Shown here: in pieces, positions 15,787 through 24,588 of the stretch
How positions within the stretch are numbered: position 1 is the stretch's first letter
How the letters are laid out: every line of letters starts with the position of its first letter
Assembly: GCA_031266025.1 (NCBI GenBank)
Contig: JAISBV010000055.1
Coordinates: 1 to 39,420 of the forward strand
From: Eubacteriales Family XIII. Incertae Sedis bacterium
GTDB lineage: Bacteria > Bacillota > Clostridia > Peptostreptococcales > Anaerovoracaceae
Direction of reading: 5' to 3'
Length of the DNA stretch: 39,420 bases
Program-made: the position numbers and the translations under genes
Notes under the pieces: generated by a model
The model's input: the letters and a program-made list of their open reading frames with translations, nothing else
Database searches by the model: none
What the model was told of the DNA's origin: nothing

Positions 15787-17436
15787 ATGGGAGATGTAAG
15801 CGGACATGTAAGCGGAATTGACGTTACAATCATCATCGCTTATTTTATCATGCTCATCGCGATAGGCTTCTACGTCGCCAATAAGCATGTAAAGAGCGGC
15901 GAGGACGCGTCTATCGCGGGGCGTAAGCTTGGCATATTCCTCGGAGGCATCGGCAAGACCGCGAACAGCGCGGGCGGTTCAAGCTCAGTCGGCGGCACGT
16001 CTTGGGGCTATCAGTACGGCATCGCCGGAGCTTGGTACGCGTTCGCCGAGGGCATAACATATGTCCTCTACCTGCCGATTATCAAGCGCATATGGAGGGC
16101 TCTCTACCGCACGAGAACCGCGTCTGCGGGCCAGTTTTTCGGCTATCGCTGGGGGCCGGGCGCGCGCTACTACGCCGGTCTGATCAACGCCATTTGCTAC
16201 ATGGCTTTCGTGGGCGCGCAGATCATAGCGACGTCGGCGGCCATAGAGGTTCTGCTCGGCTGGGGGCATATGACCAGTCTGCTCGTTTCGACAGCCGTCA
16301 TCATCGTATATTGCACGGCCGGCGGACTTAGGGCCATAGTCCTCACGGACGTCATTCAGGTTCTTTTGATCTTGGTCGGCATGGGACTTATCATGCCTCC
16401 GCTCGTGTTCGGCGCGGCCGGAGACGTTCTCGGCGGCGGCGGTTTCGGCGTCGTATGGGATACGCTCACGAATGGGGATATGACCCTGTACGGGATGTCG
16501 ACAGACTTCATGACGAATCTCGGGGCGCCCCTCGTCTTCGGATGGCCTTATATCATCGGCGCGATTATACTGCCGAGCATACTTATCGGCGGCGTGGCGC
16601 AAGCCGCGTTTCAGTATCAATCATCTATTCAGAGCGCAGACAAGGCGTTCAAGTCCTTCATCATGGTGCCGTTCCTGTATATCCCGGTATCTATTATTGT
16701 CGTTATGATGGGTATGTGCGCGTTTGTACTTTATGGAATGGATCTTATGCCGGAAGCAGTCGGAGGGCCTGCAGGGGCGAATCCCAACAACGTGCTGCCG
16801 TCGCTGATCGTGAACTTCCTGCCCACGGGACTCATAGGTCTGCTTCTCTCGTCCGTACTCTCGGCGACGATGAGCACGGCTTCCACCTGTCTCATCTGCT
16901 CGACGACCTGTCTTACGGAAGACGTCATCAAGCCGCTCATGAAGAACAAGCTTGACGACAGGGGCGCCCTGATGCTCTTCAGAATCTGCATGATCTGCGT
17001 CGGTCTCGGGACGATAATGATAACCCTGTGGGCGCAGGATATCATCGCGCTCCTTACGACGGCCTATGCCGCCGCCTGCGCGGGGCTCTTCGTGCCCATG
17101 ATGTCCACGCTGCTCATAAGGAAGGCGACGAAGCCGGCCGTCTACACCACCATGCTCGTGGGCTTGGCCGTTTACGGCGCCACAGCATTCCATTGGCTGC
17201 CGTTCCTGCCGGATATCATAGAAGCGGCGCCTCTCTATATCTCGCTGCCCATATCGCTTATTCTCATGGCGGTCATCACGTCCGCGACGCAGAAGTCCGG
17301 CAACGGCAGGCTTGATGCATATTTCCCCGACACATGGGAGAACAGCCCCGGCAATTGGGAGAAGCATCCCGAGCTGCTTGACGGCCCCGGCCCCGCGAGA
17401 CTTCCCAATGATGTAAACGCAAGCCGCGGCGCTTGA
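15787..17436 (+). CDS. Sodium:solute symporter (SSS family)
   Basis: This 549-residue polytopic membrane protein has about 13 hydrophobic segments. The SSS-type N-terminus is 'IIIAYFIMLIAIGFYVANKH', followed by a family-typical stretch 'FLGGIGKTANSAGGSS' and the conserved 'GGLRAIVLTDVIQVLLI' segment (about residues 179-195). It imports a small solute with sodium across the cytoplasmic membrane. The substrate is not encoded in an obvious motif; the racemase upstream and the kam genes opposite suggest lysine or a related amino acid. A strong GGGAGGTGAT ribosome binding site precedes the ATG. A bidirectional terminator follows. Confidence 0.88.
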   Translation: MGDVSGHVSGIDVTIIIAYFIMLIAIGFYVANKHVKSGEDASIAGRKLGIFLGGIGKTANSAGGSSSVGGTSWGYQYGIAGAWYAFAEGITYVLYLPIIKRIWRALYRTRTASAGQFFGYRWGPGARYYAGLINAICYMAFVGAQIIATSAAIEVLLGWGHMTSLLVSTAVIIVYCTAGGLRAIVLTDVIQVLLILVGMGLIMPPLVFGAAGDVLGGGGFGVVWDTLTNGDMTLYGMSTDFMTNLGAPLVFGWPYIIGAIILPSILIGGVAQAAFQYQSSIQSADKAFKSFIMVPFLYIPVSIIVVMMGMCAFVLYGMDLMPEAVGGPAGANPNNVLPSLIVNFLPTGLIGLLLSSVLSATMSTASTCLICSTTCLTEDVIKPLMKNKLDDRGALMLFRICMICVGLGTIMITLWAQDIIALLTTAYAAACAGLFVPMMSTLLIRKATKPAVYTTMLVGLAVYGATAFHWLPFLPDIIEAAPLYISLPISLILMAVITSATQKSGNGRLDAYFPDTWENSPGNWEKHPELLDGPGPARLPNDVNASRGA

Positions 17437-17464
17437 GTCAATTAATTTAAGTACGTTTTGTATG

Positions 17465-17514
17465 CGAAGACCGGAGGGATATCGGCAAACCGCGCCGCTA
17501 TCCTTCGGTCTTCG
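17465..17514. terminator. Bidirectional terminator between convergent transporter genes
   Basis: CGAAGACCGGAGGGATA pairs with TATCCTTCGGTCTTCG with one bulge. It lies between the end of the symporter gene and the end of the convergent MFS gene and can serve both. Confidence 0.75.
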
Positions 17515-17518
17515 GAAA

Positions 17519-18883
17519 TTACACGCTTTCTCTACGGGCGGCGAGCTCCGCCCTTATGGTTTCAAATTGCTGTTTCGTTATTGGAAAGAGATACATGAAC
17601 AGCGCCGCGACGACGAAGAGTATGCCGGGCGCCAATGTGAAACAGTCGTAGACGGCCGCAATTGCTCCTGTGCTCTGAACAGCGGCGCCGGATTCAAAGC
17701 CCCCGAGCTGCAGCCTGAGACCAAGCAGCTGCATACCGACGGCCGACGCGAGCGCTTGAGCCATGGGCATCGTCGATGTGATCGTGCCGGCCCGTTTTAT
17801 GTTGTTCTCGTACTCGTCGACCTCGCATATGTCGTAGAATGCGGCGGACATAAGTTGGTAGTACGCAGTGCTTACGACGACGTAAACGAGGAGAAGAAGG
17901 AATACAGGAGCCGTGTTCGTGTTCGCGATGCCGGCAAATCGTAAGGCCGCCATTATAAAGCCGCAGACGCCGAGACACGCGAATAGCGTCGTCCTCTTGT
18001 CGAAGCGCTTGGCAAGGCTCAGCATCGGCGCGGCCAATACGATGCCGAGTATGCCGAACGCGAGCATAAGCGCGGAAATAAACGAACCGGAAAATCCCAT
18101 TTGAAACGTGAACGCGTACATTCGGTCGGCGACCATCATGGAATTGCCTATCAGATACGCGATTACGGCGAATATGAGCAGGCGCAGCGGTCGCAGCTTC
18201 AGTACCTGACAGTAGTCGCGTACGAGGGCCTTCAGCGAAAAAGAGGAAAGATCGCTCTTGCGCGCGGACGGCTGCTCGCGGACGGACAGTCCCGTATATA
18301 GTATGCAGCCGACCGATATACCCGCCAAAGCTATCGTGACGCAAAGCCACGCTGCGGCGGCGTCCAAGCCCGCAGCGTCAAGACGCTCGACGACCAATGT
18401 GGGCAAAGCGCTGCCGATGAGGAAGCCGACGGTGTACATCACATATGAATACGTGCGTATGGTCGTGCGCTCGTCATAGCCTGAGGCGATCTCTGCGCCC
18501 CATGCCAGATGCGGTATGAAGAACGCCGCAAACAGCACCCAAAAGCCGGCGCCGAGACAGAACAGAACGACGATGCGCGGCGCGCCGTGCAGGGGCAGAT
18601 CGGAAAACATCAGGCACGCGAAAAGGCCGAGAGGCACGGAAGAAAATATTATAAACGGACGCCGCTTGCCAAGCCTGTGTTCAAAGCGATCAGACCAAGC
18701 GGCGAAAAACGGGCCCGCTATTGCCTGAAACACGGCGCTCGCCGCCGCTATCGCGCCCGCTGCGGCGGGCGGAATGCCGGAAACCGTCGTCATATAGTAC
18801 AGCCAAAACGCGTTAACGTATGAATACAGCGTGCTGTCGCCGTTGTTTGCGAGAGAATATTTTAACAATGCCGAGTTTTTCAT
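17519..18883 (-). CDS. MFS transporter of the GPH (glycoside-pentoside-hexuronide:cation symporter) type
   Basis: The 454-residue protein has 12 predicted membrane segments. It has the GPH/MFS_2 features 'YSLANNGDSTLYSYVNAFWL' near the N-terminus, 'AGPFFAAWSDRFEHRLGKRR' (the loop 2-3 signature), and 'AAFYDICEVDEYENNIKRAG', which matches the conserved 'D..EYDE...G.R..G' motif of the second half. Members carry sugars, glycosides or organic anions with Na+ or H+. The substrate here is unknown. There is no clear ribosome binding site before the ATG. The gene diverges from the amidohydrolase gene (69-base gap), which may process its substrate. Confidence 0.83.
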   Translation of the reverse strand: MKNSALLKYSLANNGDSTLYSYVNAFWLYYMTTVSGIPPAAAGAIAAASAVFQAIAGPFFAAWSDRFEHRLGKRRPFIIFSSVPLGLFACLMFSDLPLHGAPRIVVLFCLGAGFWVLFAAFFIPHLAWGAEIASGYDERTTIRTYSYVMYTVGFLIGSALPTLVVERLDAAGLDAAAAWLCVTIALAGISVGCILYTGLSVREQPSARKSDLSSFSLKALVRDYCQVLKLRPLRLLIFAVIAYLIGNSMMVADRMYAFTFQMGFSGSFISALMLAFGILGIVLAAPMLSLAKRFDKRTTLFACLGVCGFIMAALRFAGIANTNTAPVFLLLLVYVVVSTAYYQLMSAAFYDICEVDEYENNIKRAGTITSTMPMAQALASAVGMQLLGLRLQLGGFESGAAVQSTGAIAAVYDCFTLAPGILFVVAALFMYLFPITKQQFETIRAELAARRESV

Positions 18884-18952
18884 GTCAAAAAAATATCACA
18901 CATACGGGAAATATACAAGTGCTTGCTTGAAAATTTTTTAAGGGAGACGCAT

Positions 18953-20575
18953 ATGGATTTTCTTTTCGACAAGCTATTCTGTAACGGAAGGATATATACC
19001 ATGAACGAGCCGGGCGAAATCGTTGAAGCCGTAGTGGTTCACGACGGCAAGATCGTTTTCGCGGGTTCTGACAAAGAAGCGGCCGCCTATCCCGTCGCCG
19101 AGAAAGAGGATCTCGGAGGCCGGGTGGGTCTGCCGGGTATTTCCGATACGCACATCCACGTGCTGATGGATTGCAACAACAAGAATAACGTAGCTTTGAA
19201 TAAGGCGCGCAGCGTCGACGAGATAGTTGAGATCATGCGCAGTCACGACAAGGGCGGCGGCGCTTGGCTTACAGGCTGCGACGTAACAATGTCCGATTTG
19301 GCGGAGAACCGATATCCGCTCAGGTACGAGCTTGACAGGATATCCGCAGAGCGCCCGATCGCGATAATGAGCCACTGTCTGCACGTCACTATGGTAAACA
19401 GCAAGGCCCTTGAATTGGCGGGGCTGACAAAGGAGAGCGCGGCCTTGGATCCGTGCGTCACATGCTACGACGACGGTGAGCCGGACGGCATAATCAGGGA
19501 AGAGGCCTATACAAAATACTTTGCGCCGACATTGATGGCGCTTCTTGGCGACCGGGATTACAGGAAAGAACTGATCAGGAAGCACATAGGATCCTACTCG
19601 CGGAGAGGCTACACGACGCTGCACGCGATTTCCTCTTTTGACGCCGCTCCGCCGCTCGAATATTTCGATCAGTATTATGAACTTGAACGCGAGGGAACGC
19701 TGCCCGTAAGGGTCGTCATAAACTCCGCCTATTTCCCCGAAACATTGAACGCGCAGACGGGCTTTGGCACGGACATGGTTAAGCTTGGCGCCAGGAAGAT
19801 ATTCCTTGACGGTTCGCTCGGCGGGCGCACGGCCGCTATGACGGAACCTTATTCGGATATGCCGGGGGAAAGGGGAGATCTGTTTTATACGAAGGATTCG
19901 TTGGCCGCACTGCTTCGCAAGGCATATGACAGCGGGCTTGAGGCGTCCGTACACGCAATAGGCGACGCCGCCATGGAGTTGCTCCTTGACGCCGCCGAGG
20001 AGGTATACCCCGCAAGCGACGAGCGCTGTCCGAAAAAGCGTCTTGCGGCTGCGGGGCTGCGCAGACTGCGAGTTATACACGCGTCAGTCGTGAATCCCTC
20101 GCAGATCGACAGGCTGCGGCGGTTGCCCATACTGCTCGATGTGCAGCCGAATTTCATACATTCGGACGGCGGCTTCGCGCCTGACAGACTCGGTGATCGC
20201 ATAAAGGGCTTCACGCCCTTGCGTTCGTATATAGACGCGGGCATACTTCTTGCGGGAGGTTCCGACGCCCCCGTTGATCCTCCGCTGCCCTTTCTTGGGA
20301 TAGAATGCGCCGTTACGCGAAAGAGCATCGACGGTTTCCCCGAGGACGGATTGGTTCCCGAGGAGGCGATCAGCGTTTACGAATCGGTAAGCATGTATAC
20401 CGGGAACGCGGCGTATTGCTCCGGTGAGGAGAATATCAAAGGAACGATCTCCGTCGGCAAATACGCGGACTTCATACTGATTGACAAGGATATATTCAAG
20501 ATAGAGCCGGCGGAAATACATACTGCAGAGGTTCTGAAAACCGTGGTGGGCGGAAAAACCCGTTGGGAACGGTAG
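18953..20575 (+). CDS. YtcJ-like metal-dependent amidohydrolase
   Basis: The start at 18953 (MDFLFDKLF) is chosen for AGGGAG six bases upstream; an in-frame ATG at 18923 has none. The 540-residue protein belongs to the amidohydrolase-3 (YtcJ/imidazolonepropionase-related) family. An N-terminal beta-sandwich strand leads to 'LPGISDTHIHV' (metal ligands His67 and His69), then 'LDGSLGGRTAAM', 'VHAIGDAAME' (metal His) and 'GSDAPVDPPLPF' (the catalytic Asp region). It hydrolyses an amide or similar C-N bond in the cytoplasm, since no signal peptide is present. The natural substrate of this family is mostly unknown. The divergent MFS transporter is a plausible uptake partner. Confidence 0.87.
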   Translation: MDFLFDKLFCNGRIYTMNEPGEIVEAVVVHDGKIVFAGSDKEAAAYPVAEKEDLGGRVGLPGISDTHIHVLMDCNNKNNVALNKARSVDEIVEIMRSHDKGGGAWLTGCDVTMSDLAENRYPLRYELDRISAERPIAIMSHCLHVTMVNSKALELAGLTKESAALDPCVTCYDDGEPDGIIREEAYTKYFAPTLMALLGDRDYRKELIRKHIGSYSRRGYTTLHAISSFDAAPPLEYFDQYYELEREGTLPVRVVINSAYFPETLNAQTGFGTDMVKLGARKIFLDGSLGGRTAAMTEPYSDMPGERGDLFYTKDSLAALLRKAYDSGLEASVHAIGDAAMELLLDAAEEVYPASDERCPKKRLAAAGLRRLRVIHASVVNPSQIDRLRRLPILLDVQPNFIHSDGGFAPDRLGDRIKGFTPLRSYIDAGILLAGGSDAPVDPPLPFLGIECAVTRKSIDGFPEDGLVPEEAISVYESVSMYTGNAAYCSGEENIKGTISVGKYADFILIDKDIFKIEPAEIHTAEVLKTVVGGKTRWER

Positions 20576-20630
20576 CGCTGCGGCGCTTCGAGCCGTCAGC
20601 TTAACAATTTACGGGCAGTATATACGGCAG

Positions 20631-22040
20631 TCAGAGCAAGTCTATATCCTTTATCAGATAGATATTGTCTTTCTCGTTTGCCAGCGAAATCAGGGTGGGG
20701 TTAAATTCACGGTTCGTAAAGAAGCCGTAGGAAACATCCTCGAAGCCCGCCAATTCCTCAATCCCCGCTATCTTTCGGACCAAATCCGCGTAGGCGTCGG
20801 ACGGCGCCTGCTGTCCTTCCCGAAGGTAATAGCAGCTTGCCGCAAAAAGCCGGTTGTTGACGCTGTCGATGGCTATCAGGTCGATATGAGAGGTGTTGTC
20901 TCCGTTCCAATGCAAGCCGGTGCGCGTGGCGCTAAAGGGGATGTTCCCGTTGCGGCACATGTGCAGAAATATCTCCGTGCAGACCTCCATGTACGAGGGC
21001 TTTACTAATTTTTCAATATATTGACTTTCAAGTATGCTGCGCACGTACTTTGTGTTCCGCTGCTCAAGCTCTACCCTGTAGGGGCTGATAAACTGAAACC
21101 AAAAATCCAAAAAGTGATCGCAAATACAGTACATACCTTTGCGGCTCTTGCCCGGGAAGGGCTCGGTGACCGGAACCCGGCGCTCCACCAAGTTCAGCTT
21201 GATCAGCAGACTCAAGTAAGGGCCAAGGTAATTTGCTTGCAGCTCAAGCGCTTTGGCGATATCCTGCAGCCGGCTGTTCCCCTGTGCGATCACATCAAGT
21301 ATGGAAAAATATGTTGCCGGCTCCCTTACCTCTTTTTCGAGCATTTGCAGGGGCATCTCGTACCGGGCGCCGGTCTTTTCCATTACCTGTTCTTCCAAAT
21401 CGTCCATGATCCGGTCGCCGTGACCGAACATGTCAAGATATTGGGGAACCCCTCCGGTGAATGTGTACAACTCTACCAACTGCGAAAACGTCAGCGTCGG
21501 ATGATGCACGCGTAATTCTAAAAAATGGAACGCTCGCAGTTGCAGACTTTTCACAACGCCGTCCTTGAACAAACCGTCCTTGGAGGAGTAGTGCCGCACC
21601 GTCGTCGTCATAATGGGCCCTGCCGTAATCAGCATCAGGTTCTTTTCGCTCAAAAACTCATCCCAGCATTTTCGCAGTATAGCAAAAAAGTTAGGGTTGG
21701 ATTCAATCAAAAACTGAACGTCGTCAATAATGACCAGTTTTTTCTCCTCAGGTTTGTAATCGCCGATCGCCCTGAAAAGGCCTTCCCAACTTTCAAAAGT
21801 TTTGCCTTTCAGATACGCCGCGCCTGTATATTTCTCCAGATACCGCACAAATCTGCGACGGCATTTGTTTTCTGTCTCTATGAGAGCGGAGAAGAAGAAG
21901 GCATTTTTGCCCCTCGCGAATACATTCAATATGGCGGATTGGCCAAACCCTTGGCGACCGATAAATGCCACATAACTGCTTTTGCGCGCATATTCACTTT
22001 CGAGAAACGCCAGTTCATTTTCTCGTCCTATAAACTCCAA
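20631..22040 (-). CDS. ATPase_2/DUF234-type ATPase with altered P-loop
   Basis: The 469-residue protein has the two-part structure of the archaeal-type ATPase family: an N-terminal STAND-like AAA domain and a C-terminal DUF234/PD-(D/E)XK-like region. The N-terminus 'FIGRENELAFLESEY' and Walker B 'KLVIIDDVQFL' are typical. The P-loop reads 'GRQGFGQSA' (residues 28-36) where the family has GRRRVGKT, so the invariant lysine is Gln34. The C-terminal part shows 'HWNGDNTSHIDLIAID', which retains a nuclease-like acidic residue. The start is TTG at 22040 with GGTGAG five bases upstream. Function in this family is unknown, and this copy may be unable to hydrolyse ATP. It stands alone between two catabolic regions. 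Confidence 0.8.
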   Translation of the reverse strand: MEFIGRENELAFLESEYARKSSYVAFIGRQGFGQSAILNVFARGKNAFFFSALIETENKCRRRFVRYLEKYTGAAYLKGKTFESWEGLFRAIGDYKPEEKKLVIIDDVQFLIESNPNFFAILRKCWDEFLSEKNLMLITAGPIMTTTVRHYSSKDGLFKDGVVKSLQLRAFHFLELRVHHPTLTFSQLVELYTFTGGVPQYLDMFGHGDRIMDDLEEQVMEKTGARYEMPLQMLEKEVREPATYFSILDVIAQGNSRLQDIAKALELQANYLGPYLSLLIKLNLVERRVPVTEPFPGKSRKGMYCICDHFLDFWFQFISPYRVELEQRNTKYVRSILESQYIEKLVKPSYMEVCTEIFLHMCRNGNIPFSATRTGLHWNGDNTSHIDLIAIDSVNNRLFAASCYYLREGQQAPSDAYADLVRKIAGIEELAGFEDVSYGFFTNREFNPTLISLANEKDNIYLIKDIDLL

Positions 22041-22098
22041 TTAAACTCACCAATCCTTATTCGTCTATGAAGTATACATTACTGTACCCATTGAGAGT

Positions 22099-22220
22099 AT
22101 TATACCATAAACAGCGAAGCGTTTTATAGTATAATCCGCCATGTGCGTTTTCGCCCACCGGGTGAAAAAATCGCACGGCATTCAAAAGTATAATAACCGC
22201 GATCTATGCGGTTATTATAC
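22099..22220. repeat. Three consecutive hairpins upstream of the cyclase promoter
   Basis: The first hairpin (22099-22135) pairs ATTATAC with GTATAAT plus ATAAAC with GTTTTAT. The second (about 22144-22176) pairs GTGCG with CGCAC and TTTTCGCCC with GGGTGAAAA. The third (22188-22220) is a perfect 13-bp stem, GTATAATAACCGC with GCGGTTATTATAC. The outer two share the GTATAAT/ATTATAC ends. This fills most of the 335-bp gap between the ATPase gene and the cyclase gene. It may be a small inverted-repeat element or a folded RNA. Confidence 0.6.
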
Positions 22221-22272
22221 CACGTCATGACAAGCGTTTGAAAATATTTTTCAAAAAGTCATAAAATTGGGC

Positions 22273-22301
22273 TTGACAAGACTAATTTGTATTAGTATAA
22301 T
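22273..22301 (+). promoter_or_regulatory. Consensus promoter with built-in operator for the cyclase gene
   Basis: TTGACA (22273-22278), a 17-base spacer and TATAAT (22296-22301) match the sigma-A consensus exactly. The spacer contains the perfect inverted repeat ACTAAT-TTGT-ATTAGT (22281-22296), so a bound repressor would block the polymerase. No regulator gene is adjacent. Confidence 0.88.
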
Positions 22302-22375
22302 TTGAAATAGGCTAATAATAAATATACCAAAAGCGAAACGTTAATGCACGTCATACAGTATTGGAGGAACCGAAG

Positions 22376-23599
22376 ATGAATAATGTGAAAGCGGCAAGCA
22401 GCGGCAACGGTACGCCCGCGATCCAAAAGGATGTAAATTTCACGCCTCATAAGATGATCAGTTTTCGCACGTTTTTGCAGCCGGATCCCACATATTACTT
22501 TGGCAATGACATCATAGAATATCTTGGCGGTCTTATTAAAAATGAAGCCGTCGACAAAGTGTTTTTTGTGACAAACGATGTTTTGGCCAAGCTGTACGCG
22601 GGGGAGATTACCGAAGTGTTTCGGACGAACAGCATTCCTTACACGGTTATTACTGTCAAGGATTCCGAACGCGATAAAAATTTTTCAAACCTCGAATGGC
22701 TCTGTGATACACTTGTTGACAAATTTGTCACTAAGGGATCCGTCATTATTGGCTTTGGCGGCGGTTGCCTGACAAACATTGTCGGTCTCGCGGCGGGACT
22801 CATTTTCCGCGGTATCCGCTACATAGAAATGCCCACTACCTTCATGGGAGTCACCGACAGTTGCCTGAGCAACAAGCAGGCTGTCAACGGCGCGTTCGGA
22901 AAGAATCAGTACGGCATGTACCGCGCGCCGATCTTTATCTTCGGCGATACAAAGTACCTGCAGACGGAGAGCCTGTCCGGCCGCAAATCCGCTATTGCCG
23001 AGGGTATCAAAAATGCTTTTATCAATAACGCGGCGCTGCTGCCCTATTACGAGAACAAGCTTGATAACTGCGACCTCAACAACCTCGACCCCATGACCCT
23101 GACAGACCTTGCCTACAACGTGATTCGCTCAAAGCTCGCCATTCTCAAGCAAGACCCAAGTGAAAAACACTTTGCGGTAGCGTTGGAATACGGTCATACA
23201 TTCGGGCACGCCATTGAGTTTTTCTCCGGCGGTTCCATTCCCCACGGCATCGCGGTTGCCAAAGGAATGTGCATCGCGGCTGAAATTTCCCACCGCTTGG
23301 GTTATATGTCACGTGAGGAGGCGGACAAGCACTATCGGCTGTTCGGTGAAAAGCTTCGACTTGATTTAAAGCTTCCCGAAAACATCTCAGTGGATGATAT
23401 TATGAATACCATCCTCGCAGACAACAAGAAAACTGTCAAGGGGGTCAAGTATGTAATACTTGAAAAAATCGGCGTCTGTCTGAATCCGGACGGCGATTAT
23501 CAAATCTGCGTTGACGAAGAATTGGTACGCGATGTACTGAGCGAACAAAACGAGATTGTAGAGAAGAAGCTCAACAAGGTTACATCGAAATCCGCCTGA
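22376..23599 (+). CDS. Sugar-phosphate cyclase (2-deoxy-scyllo-inosose synthase/dehydroquinate synthase superfamily)
   Basis: The start at 22376 (MNNVKAASS) has GGAGGA seven bases upstream. The 407-residue protein has the NAD-binding glycine motif 'GFGGGCLTNIVGLAAG' (residues 127-141) and the metal ligands Glu209 ('IAEGIKNAF'), His274 ('EYGHTFGHAIE') and His290 ('IPHGIAV'). These enzymes cyclise a sugar phosphate with loss of phosphate through a transient NAD oxidation. The diagnostic segment reads 'DSCLSNKQAVN', whereas AroB has DSSVGGKTGVN and 2-deoxy-scyllo-inosose synthases have S.KQAVN. The product is therefore more likely a cyclitol ketone than dehydroquinate. It is the first gene after a consensus promoter and is followed by an IolE-like enzyme and the transhydroxylase, not by shikimate genes. 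Confidence 0.8.
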   Translation: MNNVKAASSGNGTPAIQKDVNFTPHKMISFRTFLQPDPTYYFGNDIIEYLGGLIKNEAVDKVFFVTNDVLAKLYAGEITEVFRTNSIPYTVITVKDSERDKNFSNLEWLCDTLVDKFVTKGSVIIGFGGGCLTNIVGLAAGLIFRGIRYIEMPTTFMGVTDSCLSNKQAVNGAFGKNQYGMYRAPIFIFGDTKYLQTESLSGRKSAIAEGIKNAFINNAALLPYYENKLDNCDLNNLDPMTLTDLAYNVIRSKLAILKQDPSEKHFAVALEYGHTFGHAIEFFSGGSIPHGIAVAKGMCIAAEISHRLGYMSREEADKHYRLFGEKLRLDLKLPENISVDDIMNTILADNKKTVKGVKYVILEKIGVCLNPDGDYQICVDEELVRDVLSEQNEIVEKKLNKVTSKSA

Positions 23600-23714
23600 T
23601 GATTCCGTAGATGCGAATGCGCGCACGGCAGACGCCGTGCGCGCGCCGTCAGCAAAACTACGTACCGCAAGGGAAAAGTTTGTGCGCCGCAACGGCGACG
23701 GAATGGAGTTTCTT

Positions 23715-24533
23715 ATGACAAAATTATGCTTTAACGCGACGACGCTTCGCAATTTTGATATCAAAAGAGCAGTCAGGCTGATTCGTGAATCCGGCTATGA
23801 GGGTGTCGAGCTTGCGCTGAACAATACGCACTTGCATCCTATGAGAAGCACAAAAGAGGAAATTATAGCTGTAAAAAACACATGCGAGGAAATAGGTCTT
23901 CAAATCGCCTGTGTGGCGGCGGGCGGCCCGGATCTGATGGGGAGCATTCCCTATGAGCCGTCCATGATCAACGCGGATCTGTTCTCGCGTATGCGCCGGC
24001 TCGATATGATCAGGCGCTCCGTTGAAATGGCCCAGCTTTTGGACTGCCCAATTGTGAATATCAACAGCGGTATGCTGACCGCAGCCGTAACTGCCCAAAT
24101 GGCGCAGAATTACCTTTTGGACGGCATAAGCAGTTTGCTGCCGAGCCTTGGCGGCGATACGATGTTCGTGCTGGAACCCGAGCCCGATTTCTTTGTTGGC
24201 ACTACAACGAAGGCGATCGAGGTAATCAACGAGCTGAATACCCCGAAATTGATGCTGAACCTCGACATCGGGCACGTCTTCTGCTGCGAAGAGGACTGCT
24301 ACGACAAAGTGGAGCGAGCCTTGCTTTATACCCGCCACATTCATATTGAGGATATAAAGGGTCGGATACACCGGCATGAGATTCCGGGTGAAGGCGACAT
24401 TGATTTTGGCCGTATCATGACGGCAATCAATAACGCGGAATATCCGCATTTCGTAAGTGTCGAGCTTCATCACCATGACAGGATGTGGCGGCGCGCGCTT
24501 GATGAAAGCCGAGAGTACCTGTTTCTCCTGTGA
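23715..24533 (+). CDS. Sugar isomerase/epimerase-like TIM barrel (IolE/xylose isomerase-like)
   Basis: The start at 23715 (MTKLCFNAT) follows TGGAG by six bases. The 272-residue protein is a single AP-endonuclease-2/xylose-isomerase-like barrel. Likely metal ligands are the Glu in 'FVLEPEPD', the Asp and His in 'LNLDIGHVF', the His in 'RHIHIEDIKGR', and the Glu in 'SVELHHHD'. The family includes sugar epimerases and the inosose dehydratase IolE. It lies 115 bases after the cyclase gene with no terminator between, so it probably acts on the cyclase product or a later intermediate. The exact reaction, isomerisation or dehydration, cannot be decided from sequence. Confidence 0.8.
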   Translation: MTKLCFNATTLRNFDIKRAVRLIRESGYEGVELALNNTHLHPMRSTKEEIIAVKNTCEEIGLQIACVAAGGPDLMGSIPYEPSMINADLFSRMRRLDMIRRSVEMAQLLDCPIVNINSGMLTAAVTAQMAQNYLLDGISSLLPSLGGDTMFVLEPEPDFFVGTTTKAIEVINELNTPKLMLNLDIGHVFCCEEDCYDKVERALLYTRHIHIEDIKGRIHRHEIPGEGDIDFGRIMTAINNAEYPHFVSVELHHHDRMWRRALDESREYLFLL

Positions 24534-24534
24534 T

Positions 24535-24584
24535 TGTGAATATTCACAGTAAAATTTAATTTTTTTTGTGATATTTCACAAAAA
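24535..24584. promoter_or_regulatory. Pair of TGTGA-N4-TCACA operators before athL
   Basis: TGTGA-ATAT-TCACA (24535-24548) and a second site, TGTGA-TATT-TCACA within a 9-bp perfect inverted repeat (24563-24584), have centres 32 bp apart, about three helical turns. Both lie just upstream of the athL promoter. They resemble Rex (TTGTGAA-N4-TTCACAA) but are two bases shorter, and resemble CRP sites but with N4 instead of N6. The second hairpin could also terminate the upstream transcript. Confidence 0.6.
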
Positions 24585-24588
24585 CTTC

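Noticed and set aside
18974-20080. Minus-strand open frame of 368 codons inside the amidohydrolase gene
   Set aside because: Antisense shadow of a well-supported gene with metal-binding motifs; no ribosome binding site or family match.
22376-23599. Housekeeping aroB
   Set aside because: The DSCLSNKQAVN segment and the neighbours do not fit dehydroquinate synthase; kept as a superfamily cyclase.
24535-24584. Rex operator
   Set aside because: The Rex consensus has TTGTGAA-N4-TTCACAA; both sites here are two bases shorter, so the name is not justified.
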